A stretch of 47,459 nucleotides of DNA from Competibacteraceae bacterium UBA3908 (GTDB lineage Bacteria; Pseudomonadota; Gammaproteobacteria; Competibacterales; Competibacteraceae): positions 632 through 48,090 of the forward strand of contig DGFE01000173.1 in NCBI GenBank assembly GCA_002391525.1. The letters are read 5' to 3'. The translations under genes and the position numbers were made by a program. The notes beneath the pieces are model-generated. The model was not told where the DNA came from. It made no database searches and saw only the letters and a program-made list of their open reading frames with translations. Shown piece by piece: positions 18,395-28,488 of the stretch (position 1 is the first letter of the stretch; every line of letters begins with the position of its first letter).

Positions 18395-18498
18395 CCAACC
18401 GATGCGACCCGTCTGGCCACGCCGCGCAAAAAACCCGCCGCTGGGGTATCATCCCCGCCTGTTTTATTTTCAAGCGACGTAGTAAAGGCTCCCGATCG

Positions 18499-21222
<2,724 letters not shown>

Positions 21223-21237
21223 AACGGGAGAAGAACG

Positions 21238-22428
21238 ATGGAACCGTTTACCGTCGCCGGCATCCGGCTGGGCACGGTCCGCGCCGGCATCAAGTATCCC
21301 GACCGCCGCGACCTGGTGGTGATCGAGGCCGCGGCCGGGACCCGGGCCGCCGCCGTCTTCACCCGGAATGCGTTTTGCGCCGCGCCGGTCACGCTGGCGC
21401 GGGCACATCTGGCCGCCGCCTCGCCCCGCTATCTGGTGATCAACACCGGCAACGCCAACGCCGGCACGGGCCGACAAGGGGTGACGGCTGCCGAGGCGAC
21501 GTGTCGGGCGCTGGCGGAGCGGGCCGGCTGCCGCCCGGAGGAGGTGCTGCCGTTCTCGACCGGCGTGATCGGCGAACCGTTGCCACTCGACAAGCTGATC
21601 GCCGGTCTGCCGGCGGCCTTGGCGGCGCTGCGGCCGGATGGCTGGATGGAGGCGGCCCACGGCATCATGACCACCGACACCCGGCCCAAGTGGGCGTCGC
21701 GGCGACTGATGCTCGGCGGCCGGGACGTGACCGTGACCGGCATCGCCAAGGGCGCGGGCATGATTTGCCCGGATATGGCCACCCTGCTGGCCTTCGTCGC
21801 CACCGACGCCGCCGTGGACGAGGCGTCGCTGCGATGCGTGCTGGCGGACGCGGTGGCCGATTCGTTCAACGCCATCACGGTGGATGGCGATACGTCGACC
21901 AACGACGCCTGCGTGTTGCTGGCGACGGGCCAGACTGGAGTGGCCGTGTCCGTCAACAGCGCGGAATACGAACGCTTCGCGGTCGCGGTGCGCGAGGTCT
22001 GCGGCGATCTGGCGCAGACCATCGTCCGCGACGGCGAGGGCGCGACCAAGTTCATCACCGTGCGGGTCGAGGGTGGCCGGGACCTGGCCGAATGCCGGCG
22101 GGTCGCCTACGCCATCGCTCACTCGCCGCTGGTGAAAACCGCTTTCTTCGCCTCCGATCCCAACTGGGGCCGGATTCTGGCGGCGGTGGGCCGGGCCGGG
22201 CTGGTCGATCTGGACCTGGAACGGGTGGCGATTCATCTGGACGAGGTTTGCATCGTCCGCGCCGGCGGTCGCGCACCGGGCTACACGGAGGAGCAGGGGC
22301 AGTCGGTCATGCGGCGACCCGACATCGCCATCCGGGTGGAACTCGGTCGCGGCGACGCCGCGGCGCGAATCTGGACCACCGACCTGTCCTTCGACTACGT
22401 GCGGATCAACGCCGAGTACCGGACATGA
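21238..22428 (+). CDS. argJ: Bifunctional glutamate N-acetyltransferase ArgJ
   Basis: ArgJ transfers acetyl from N-acetylornithine to glutamate, recycling the acetyl group in arginine synthesis, and in some species also makes N-acetylglutamate from acetyl-CoA. The proenzyme has 396 residues and cleaves itself at the conserved PDMA-T motif, with Thr182 as the predicted nucleophile. The GWMEAAHGIMTTDT and DPNWGRIL segments are also typical. A GGGAGAAG ribosome binding site precedes ATG 21238. It is 15 bases after secA, and its stop overlaps mutT by 4 bases. Confidence 0.96.
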   Translation: MEPFTVAGIRLGTVRAGIKYPDRRDLVVIEAAAGTRAAAVFTRNAFCAAPVTLARAHLAAASPRYLVINTGNANAGTGRQGVTAAEATCRALAERAGCRPEEVLPFSTGVIGEPLPLDKLIAGLPAALAALRPDGWMEAAHGIMTTDTRPKWASRRLMLGGRDVTVTGIAKGAGMICPDMATLLAFVATDAAVDEASLRCVLADAVADSFNAITVDGDTSTNDACVLLATGQTGVAVSVNSAEYERFAVAVREVCGDLAQTIVRDGEGATKFITVRVEGGRDLAECRRVAYAIAHSPLVKTAFFASDPNWGRILAAVGRAGLVDLDLERVAIHLDEVCIVRAGGRAPGYTEEQGQSVMRRPDIAIRVELGRGDAAARIWTTDLSFDYVRINAEYRT

Positions 22429-22838
22429 GCGAAGCCACCGCCGCGTCGGTTATACACGTGGCGGTCGGCATCGTTGCCGATGCCAGCGGAGCGGTGCTGG
22501 TCACCCGACGTCCCGACCATGTGCATCAGGGCGGACTGTGGGAATTTCCCGGCGGCAAGGTGGAAGCGGGTGAAACGGTGGAGGCGGCGCTACGGCGCGA
22601 ATTGCACGAGGAACTCGGGATCGCGGTGCAGGCCGCCGAACCGCTGTTGCAGGTTCGCCATGCCTATCCCGACCAGTTCGTGTTGCTGGACGTGTGGCGG
22701 GTGACGGCCTACCACGGCGAAGCGCGGGGTCGGGAAGGGCAACCCCTGGTCTGGATGCTGCCAGCGGGCATGGCCGATTCCGCCTTTCCCGCCGCCGACG
22801 GGCCGATCATCGCACGGTTGCGCCAGCAGCGGGATTAA
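22425..22838 (+). CDS. mutT: 8-oxo-dGTP diphosphatase MutT
   Basis: MutT hydrolyses 8-oxo-dGTP to keep it out of DNA. The 137-residue Nudix protein has a perfect Nudix box from Gly44: G44-x5-E50-x7-R58-E59-x2-E62-E63-x-G65. The preceding GLWEFPGGK segment is typical of MutT itself. The ATG overlaps the argJ stop (ATGA). The gene ends in TAA that shares the palindrome TTAA with the stop of zapD on the other strand, so the two genes converge and overlap by 4 bases. It is the stand-alone form without a thiamine phosphate synthase-like domain. Confidence 0.93.
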   Translation: MSEATAASVIHVAVGIVADASGAVLVTRRPDHVHQGGLWEFPGGKVEAGETVEAALRRELHEELGIAVQAAEPLLQVRHAYPDQFVLLDVWRVTAYHGEARGREGQPLVWMLPAGMADSAFPAADGPIIARLRQQRD

Positions 22839-23623
22839 ATGGCGCAGCAGGCCAGTTCGAACAGAATATCGTCCGAGCTTTGTCTGGCCCGGCGGCTGGG
22901 ATCGGGCTGCTCCAGGAAACGAATCGTGAAACGGTGTCGTCCGCCGCTGATTTCCGGGAAACAACCGGCTCCGGTCGGCAGCAGCACCCGGATCAACTGA
23001 TGAGGAGCGTTGCTGTCGAGCCCGCGCTGGAAAAAGCCTTGCGCGGCGATTTCCGGACGGGGAACGGCGCTCTCGCGGATGAGTTGGAGAATCAGGGCGA
23101 TGGCTTCCTGCATGGGGGCGAAGGGGATCAGCCAGCGCCGCAGATGTTGGGCGCGAACGGCATGATCCAGTTGCAGCCAGTGATACAGGGCGGGCAGGTC
23201 GAACTGGCAGGAGCCGCCGGGTACATGGCTCCGGTTGTAGACGGCGCTGAGGAAGTCGGTTTGCCGTACCTCGTCCAGCGCCAGGGTGTCCAGGCGGTGA
23301 ATTCGCCCGGTGACCTCGCCGATGTTCGCCAGTACGTTGTCCAGCGTGGCTTCGTGGACGCCAGGCGACTGCCGCAGGCGGCTCAGCGTGGTCGCGTGTC
23401 GTTCCAGCTCCTTGAGCAGTTCGCCCTTGAATTCGGTGCGCCCGGTCAGGGCCAGCAGGTCGAACAGCCCGTGCAACGCCACGCGACTGTCCCAGGACGA
23501 GTGGCCGGTGAGCGCGTGATTCACCTGCTGAAACAGGAATTCCAGCCGCAGCAGGGAGCGAACCCGCTCGTTGAGCGGTTGTTCGTAGCAGACGGTTTGG
23601 GGCACGGAATACCTCGCGAACAC
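22835..23623 (-). CDS. zapD: Cell division protein ZapD
   Basis: ZapD crosslinks FtsZ filaments into bundles in the Z ring. The 262-residue protein resembles the ZapD/YacF family throughout: the N-terminal YEQPLNERVRSLLRLEFLFQQ segment, the helical middle and the C-terminal beta domain with RHRFTIRF. In E. coli the order is coaE-zapD-yacG-mutT. Here coaE-zapD is kept but there is no room for yacG, because zapD runs directly into mutT. The start at 23623 adds about a dozen residues before the conserved core; no better in-frame ATG exists. Confidence 0.92.
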   Translation of the reverse strand: MFARYSVPQTVCYEQPLNERVRSLLRLEFLFQQVNHALTGHSSWDSRVALHGLFDLLALTGRTEFKGELLKELERHATTLSRLRQSPGVHEATLDNVLANIGEVTGRIHRLDTLALDEVRQTDFLSAVYNRSHVPGGSCQFDLPALYHWLQLDHAVRAQHLRRWLIPFAPMQEAIALILQLIRESAVPRPEIAAQGFFQRGLDSNAPHQLIRVLLPTGAGCFPEISGGRHRFTIRFLEQPDPSRRARQSSDDILFELACCAI

Positions 23624-23713
23624 GACGGCAATCGTCGAACTGCCGAACGCGAAAGCGCGCCAGAGGTCCCCCGTTGCGGACGTGTCGCGGCAATGGCGCT
23701 ATCGAGGACCGGT

Positions 23714-24322
23714 TCAGGTGGTGCTTCGGGCGGAAGCGAGCGCCAGATAATACCGGTGCAGGGCGGCGACTTGCCGGGTCAGCGCGTCGAGGTCGCCAGC
23801 ATTCTCCAGCACGTCGTCCGCCAGCGCAAGCCGCTGGTCGCGGCGAGCCTGGACGGCCAGAATACGGTGGGCCTGTTCTTGCACGACCCCATCCCGCGCC
23901 ATGACCCGGCGGATTCGTTCGGCCTCGGGCGCGTCCACCACCAGGATGCGGTCGACCAGATCGGTCATGCCGGTTTCCACCAGCAGCGGAATGACCACCA
24001 GGCAATAAGGCGCGGTCAGCGCGGCGACCCGCTCCTGCACCAGGGCGCGGATGCGGGGATGCAGGATCGCTTCGAGCCGGCGGCGACCTGTCGAATCGGC
24101 GAACACCCGCTCGCGCAGGCGGGCGCGACGCAGCCGGCCACCGTCATCCAGGCAGTCCAGGCCGAACTCGGCCACGATTTCCGCCAACGCCGGCTGGCCG
24201 GGTTCAACCAGTTCGCGGGCGAGCTGGTCGGTATCGATGATCGGTACGCCCTGTTGCGCGAACCGGTCGCTGACGGCTGTCTTGCCGCTGCCGATGCCGC
24301 CCGTCAAGCCGATGACCAGCAC
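23714..24322 (-). CDS. coaE: Dephospho-CoA kinase
   Basis: CoaE phosphorylates dephospho-CoA, the last step of coenzyme A synthesis. It has 202 residues with the P-loop GGIGSGKT at residues 8-15, DTDQLAREL after it, the LHPRIR motif and the VIPLLVETG segment of the CoA-binding domain. It lies 3 bases downstream of pilD on the minus strand, so it is probably cotranscribed with the pilus genes, as in many Pseudomonas and Vibrio genomes. zapD follows 90 bases later. Confidence 0.96.
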   Translation of the reverse strand: MLVIGLTGGIGSGKTAVSDRFAQQGVPIIDTDQLARELVEPGQPALAEIVAEFGLDCLDDGGRLRRARLRERVFADSTGRRRLEAILHPRIRALVQERVAALTAPYCLVVIPLLVETGMTDLVDRILVVDAPEAERIRRVMARDGVVQEQAHRILAVQARRDQRLALADDVLENAGDLDALTRQVAALHRYYLALASARSTT

Positions 24323-24325
24323 GGT

Positions 24326-25198
24326 TCAGAGGCCCAGCCAGTTCAGGTAAGCGCGGTTGATCGCTTCGCCCCACAACAGCGCGATCCAGCCGGCGGCGGC
24401 GAGAAACGGGCCAAACGGCATGGGTACTTGCCGATCCCGACCGCGGAACAGGATCAGCGCCAGGCCGAAAACCGCGCCCACCAGCGACGACAACAGCACG
24501 ATGGTGACCAGATAGTGCCAGCCCGTCCAGGCGCCGAGCGCCGCCAGCAATTTGAAGTCGCCATGCCCCATCCCTTCCTTGCCGGTCAACAGGCGGAAAA
24601 TCTGATACACCGACCAGAGCGACAGGTAGCCGGCCATGGCGCCGACCACCGCGCTGGGCAGGTCGGCGAACAGCCCGAACAGCGCCGCGGCCAGTCCGAG
24701 CCAGAGCAATGGCAGAATCAGATCGTCGGGCAACAACTGCTGGCGGAAATCGATGATGCTCGCCGCCAGCAGCATCCAGGTGAAGATCAGCGCCGCCGCC
24801 GCCGGCCAGCCGAAGCCGAACCGCCAGGCGACGATACCGGCCAGGATGCCGCTCGAGGCTTCGACGAGTGGATATTGAATGCCGATTCCCGCGCCGCAGT
24901 GGGCGCAACGACCGCGCTGTAAGGCGTAGCTGAGCAGCGGGATGTTTTCCGCGGCTGTAATCAAATGACCGCAGTGCGGACACCGCGAACGCGGTCCCCA
25001 CAGGCTCAGGGCGGGCTGCCCCGCGTCCGGAGCCGGTTGGCCGAGCAGCTCCGCGCATTGCGCCCGCCATTCCCGTTCCATCATCAACGGCAGGCGGTAA
25101 ACGACCACGTTCAGAAAGCTGCCGACGATCAGGCCCAGCAACACGGCCAGGACGATGAACAGCGTCGGCGAATCGGCCAGCAGTTCGAGCGGAGTCAT
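24326..25198 (-). CDS. pilD: Type IV prepilin peptidase / N-methyltransferase
   Basis: PilD cleaves prepilin leader peptides and methylates the new N-terminus; it also serves type II secretion pseudopilins. The 290-residue membrane protein has the cytoplasmic zinc-binding domain with Cys73, Cys76, Cys98 and Cys101, and the two aspartyl protease residues Asp150 (IIDFRQQ) and Asp214 in GMGHGDFK. Both halves are complete, so both activities are predicted. It starts 13 bases after the pilC stop. Confidence 0.96.
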   Translation of the reverse strand: MTPLELLADSPTLFIVLAVLLGLIVGSFLNVVVYRLPLMMEREWRAQCAELLGQPAPDAGQPALSLWGPRSRCPHCGHLITAAENIPLLSYALQRGRCAHCGAGIGIQYPLVEASSGILAGIVAWRFGFGWPAAAALIFTWMLLAASIIDFRQQLLPDDLILPLLWLGLAAALFGLFADLPSAVVGAMAGYLSLWSVYQIFRLLTGKEGMGHGDFKLLAALGAWTGWHYLVTIVLLSSLVGAVFGLALILFRGRDRQVPMPFGPFLAAAGWIALLWGEAINRAYLNWLGL

Positions 25199-25211
25199 CG
25201 CGCGGCCGCCA

Positions 25212-26459
25212 TCAGACCGCGGCGGCCAGCTTGAAGATCGGCAGGTACATGGCGATCACCAGCGTGCCGACCACGCCGGCCAGGAACGCCATCAGCAGCG
25301 GTTCGATCATGGTGGTCAGGGTATCCACCTTTTGATCCACTTCCGCCTCGTAGAAATCCGCCACCTTGGCCAGCATGTCGCCCAGCGAGCCGGCTTCCTC
25401 GCCGATGGCCACCATCTGGATCACCATGTCCGGGAACAGATTGCTTTGACGCATCGCGAAATTCAGTTGCTGGCCGATGGACACCGCGTCGCGCATTTCC
25501 ATGACCGCCTTTTCGTAGACGTAATTGCCGGTGGCCCCGGCCACGCTGACCATGGCGTCCACCAGCGGCACGCCGCCGCTGAACAGGGTGGACAGGGTGC
25601 GGGCGAAGCGGGCGTTGGCCGAGGTGGCGACCAGATCGCCGATCAGCGGAATTTGCAGAACCACGCGATCCAGCCATTGATAGAAGGTGCGCGAGCGCTT
25701 GCGCGCTTCCAGGAAGCCGACGATGGCGACGACCGGCAGGCCAAGGATCAGATACCAGTATTCCTGGAATACCTGCGAAATCTGGATGACGAAGCGGGTC
25801 AGGGCCGGCAGCTCGGCGCCGAAGCCCTTGAACAGATCCTCGAAGGTCGGGATGACGAAAATGAGCAGGATCGCGGTGACCACGAAGGCGAACACCAGCA
25901 CGATGGCCGGGTAGGTGAGCGCCTTCTTGACCTTGGCTTTCAGCGCCTCGGACTTTTCCAGATAGGTCGCGATCTTGTCGAGCAGGACCTCGAGCACGCC
26001 CGCTTCCTCGCCGGCGTGGACCAGGCTGCAATACAGATCGTTGAAGTACAGATGATGCTTGCCCAGCGCCTTCGACAGCGAGGTGCCGCTTTCCACGTCG
26101 GCCTTGACGTTCAGGATCAGTTCCTTGACCTTGGGCTTGCGGTTGCTGTGGCCGACCATGTCCAGCGCCTGCACCACGGCGATGCCGGAAGCCAGCATGG
26201 TGCACAGCTGGCGGGTGAACAGCATGATGTCCTTCGATTTGATGGTGTCGCCGAAGGTGAACAGCGGCTTGGCTTTCTTGCGGACCCGCAGCGGCAGGAT
26301 GCCCTGTCGGCGCAACTCGGCCTTGATGATCGTTTGATTGGAGCCCCGCAATTCCCCCTTGACGCGGACGCCCCGTTTGTCGGTACCTTCCCACTTGAAC
26401 GTGGGTTCCTCTTCTTTCTTCCTGGCTTTCGCCAACGTCGGTTGTTTGGCCACGACCAT
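25212..26459 (-). CDS. pilC: Type IV pilus inner-membrane platform protein PilC
   Basis: PilC is the inner-membrane platform that couples the PilB and PilT ATPases to pilin assembly. The 415 residues contain two GspF/PilC domains (about 75-200 and 275-405) separated by membrane helices; both domains carry the family's LSTLFSGGVPL- or LCTMLASGIAV-type motif and a GEEAG motif. The start at 26459 overlaps the pilB stop by one base (TAATG). An open frame continues upstream into pilB but shows no similarity there. Confidence 0.95.
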   Translation of the reverse strand: MVVAKQPTLAKARKKEEEPTFKWEGTDKRGVRVKGELRGSNQTIIKAELRRQGILPLRVRKKAKPLFTFGDTIKSKDIMLFTRQLCTMLASGIAVVQALDMVGHSNRKPKVKELILNVKADVESGTSLSKALGKHHLYFNDLYCSLVHAGEEAGVLEVLLDKIATYLEKSEALKAKVKKALTYPAIVLVFAFVVTAILLIFVIPTFEDLFKGFGAELPALTRFVIQISQVFQEYWYLILGLPVVAIVGFLEARKRSRTFYQWLDRVVLQIPLIGDLVATSANARFARTLSTLFSGGVPLVDAMVSVAGATGNYVYEKAVMEMRDAVSIGQQLNFAMRQSNLFPDMVIQMVAIGEEAGSLGDMLAKVADFYEAEVDQKVDTLTTMIEPLLMAFLAGVVGTLVIAMYLPIFKLAAAV

Positions 26460-28186
26460 TAATCCGTTGTCACTCGGTTGATTTCTTCGAGGCTGGTGAG
26501 GCCCACGCGGACCTTGTTCAGACCCGACTGGCGCAAGTCGTTGATGCCGTCCTTGCGCGCCTGTTCGGCGATTTGCATCGCGTTGCCGCTCTCCATGATG
26601 ATCCGGCCGATCTCCTCGGAAATCGGCAGCACTTCGTAAACGCCGACCCGGCCCTTGTAGCCGTGGTTGCACTGGTCGCAACCGACGGCCTTGTAGATCA
26701 CCAATTCATGCAGTTCGTTCTCGCGAAAGCCCTGGTTGATCAGTTCCTCGGGCGGAATCTTGACTTCCTCCTTGCAGTGCTGGCACAGCCGGCGCGCCAG
26801 CCGCTGGGCGATGATCAGCGTTACGCTGGAAGCGATGTTGTAGGGCGCCACGCCCATGTTCATCAGTCGGCTGAGGGTCTGCGGCGCGCTGTTGGTATGC
26901 AGGGTCGAGAGCACCATATGGCCGGTCTGGGCGGCCTTGATGGCGATTTCGGCGGTTTCCAGATCGCGAATCTCGCCGACCATGATGATATCCGGGTCCT
27001 GGCGCAGGAAGGAGCGCAGAGCATTGGCGAAGGTCATGCCGACCTTGGGGTTGACGTTGACCTGATTGATGCCGGCCAGGTTGATTTCGACCGGATCTTC
27101 GGCGGTGGAGATGTTGACGGCCGAGGTGTTCAGGATGTTGAGCGCCGTGTACAGCGATACCGTTTTGCCGCTGCCGGTGGGGCCGGTCACCAGCACCATG
27201 CCCTGCGGCTTGTGGATGGCCTTGAGGAACAGTTCCTTTTGATGGTCCTCATAGCCCAGCGCTTCGATGCCCATCTGGGCGCTGGTGGGGTCGAGCAGGC
27301 GCATCACCACCTTTTCGCCCCACATCGTCGGCAGGGTGTTGACGCGGAAGTCGATGGCCCGTTGCTTGGTCAGGTAGAGCTTGAGGCGTCCGTCCTGCGG
27401 CACGCGGCGCTCGGCGATGTCGAGCTGGGCCATGATCTTGAGACGGGCGGCCATGCGTGGCGCCATCGCGACCGGCGGTTTGTAGATTTCGTCCAGGATG
27501 CCGTCCTGACGGAAGCGCACCCGATAGATTTTTTCGTAGGGTTCAAAGTGGATGTCGGACGCGCCGCGGTTGATGGCTTGGAGGATGACCTGATTGATGA
27601 ATCGCACCACTGGCGCGTCGTCGGCGTCCGACTGGGTCAGGGTTTCGACTCGCGCCGCCGCGTCGGTCTCGCCGCTGAAATCGAGTTCGCCGATGTCGTT
27701 GTCGGTCATGCCCGCCACCGGCGCGTCGATGGCGGTGTCGAGCGCCTTGGTCAGTTGGGACTGACTGACGATGATCGGTTCGATGTCGAGCCGGGTCTGG
27801 AACTTGATGTCTTCCAGCACCCGCTGATTGGTCGGGTCGCTCACGCCCACGAACAGCCGCCGGCCCCGCTTTTGCAAGGGCAGGGCATGATGCCGGCGGA
27901 GCAGCTTTTCGTCGACGAGACGCACGATGGCCGGATCGGTCTCCAGGGCATCGATATCGAACAGCGGCAGGTTAAAGCTGCGCGCGGCGATGCGGGCGAT
28001 GTCCTTGTCGCGGGCCAGCTTGTTTTCGACCAGGTGGGCGACGAACGGGATGTTTTCCTTGCGCGACTGGTCGAGCGCCCTGAGCGCGGTGGCTTCGTCG
28101 AGCAGGTGATTCAGCACGAGTTGTCTGGCCAGCCCGATCAGTTGGCCACCGGGCTGGGAGATGACGTTGCTGGGATTGGTAGCCAT
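26459..28186 (-). CDS. pilB: Type IV pilus extension ATPase PilB
   Basis: PilB powers pilus extension. The 575-residue protein has an N-terminal MshEN-type domain (about 15-150), the N2 domain, and the secretion ATPase core with Walker A GPTGSGKT (Lys near 341), Asp and His boxes, and a Walker B in the RQDPDIIMVGEIRD segment. A zinc-binding pair of CxxC motifs (CQHC and CDQC) is present. No pilA gene lies upstream, unlike the Pseudomonas arrangement. It leads the pilB-pilC-pilD-coaE unit. Confidence 0.96.
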   Translation of the reverse strand: MATNPSNVISQPGGQLIGLARQLVLNHLLDEATALRALDQSRKENIPFVAHLVENKLARDKDIARIAARSFNLPLFDIDALETDPAIVRLVDEKLLRRHHALPLQKRGRRLFVGVSDPTNQRVLEDIKFQTRLDIEPIIVSQSQLTKALDTAIDAPVAGMTDNDIGELDFSGETDAAARVETLTQSDADDAPVVRFINQVILQAINRGASDIHFEPYEKIYRVRFRQDGILDEIYKPPVAMAPRMAARLKIMAQLDIAERRVPQDGRLKLYLTKQRAIDFRVNTLPTMWGEKVVMRLLDPTSAQMGIEALGYEDHQKELFLKAIHKPQGMVLVTGPTGSGKTVSLYTALNILNTSAVNISTAEDPVEINLAGINQVNVNPKVGMTFANALRSFLRQDPDIIMVGEIRDLETAEIAIKAAQTGHMVLSTLHTNSAPQTLSRLMNMGVAPYNIASSVTLIIAQRLARRLCQHCKEEVKIPPEELINQGFRENELHELVIYKAVGCDQCNHGYKGRVGVYEVLPISEEIGRIIMESGNAMQIAEQARKDGINDLRQSGLNKVRVGLTSLEEINRVTTD

Positions 28187-28306
28187 GAGTTGTTTGCTAT
28201 GTGATGCCCTGGACGGGTTGAGCCTGTGCGCCCCCGGTGTTTCAACTTTAGACCATGTGGGAGACCTTGGAAAGAGGCGGACAGGCGGCCTCCCAGTGAG
28301 TTTCTC

Positions 28307-28335
28307 ATTTTACGATTGTATTTAAATAAGGACAA
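28307..28335 (-). promoter_or_regulatory. Candidate pilB promoter
   Basis: Read on the minus strand, TTGTCC (28330-28335) is followed by exactly 17 AT-rich bases and TAAAAT (28307-28312). The predicted start near 28300 gives a leader of about 114 bases before pilB. Confidence 0.5.
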
Positions 28336-28410
28336 ATCCGCTGGAATTATTTTTCTCGTTGGAACCTCTTCAGCCTGCAAAAGGGGTCCAGCGGCTAATC
28401 GGTAATCGAA

Positions 28411-28439
28411 AGGTCATCCGTTTGTCATACTCGGGCAAT
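28411..28439 (+). promoter_or_regulatory. Candidate Pho box upstream of the PhoX-like gene
   Basis: AGGTCAT (28411-28417), TTGTCAT (28422-28428) and a weaker GGGCAAT (28433-28439) recur every 11 bases with 4-base spacers. The E. coli PhoB site is two CTGTCAT repeats with the same spacing. The first unit matches 5 of 7 and the second 6 of 7. No clear -10 follows, so this is a candidate only, though PhoX genes are classic PhoB targets. Confidence 0.4.
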
Positions 28440-28488
28440 CCTGACGCGCCAGCATACGGATTTGCGTGTGTCATTGGGAGATTTTTCG

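Larger units (their letters stand above)
28187..28488. other. Divergent intergenic region pilB / PhoX-like gene (302 bases)
   Basis: No gene or RNA is recognised; in particular no pilin gene. It contains a candidate pilB promoter on the minus strand and a candidate Pho box on the plus strand. An inverted GGGAG/CTCCC pair near 28260-28295 could form a hairpin in the pilB leader. Confidence 0.5.

Noticed and set aside
18395..18498. A secM-type leader gene and a strong secA promoter
   Set aside because: No frame with an arrest-like peptide fits in the gap. A TATCAT at 18448-18453 resembles a -10 but has no convincing -35 at the right distance.
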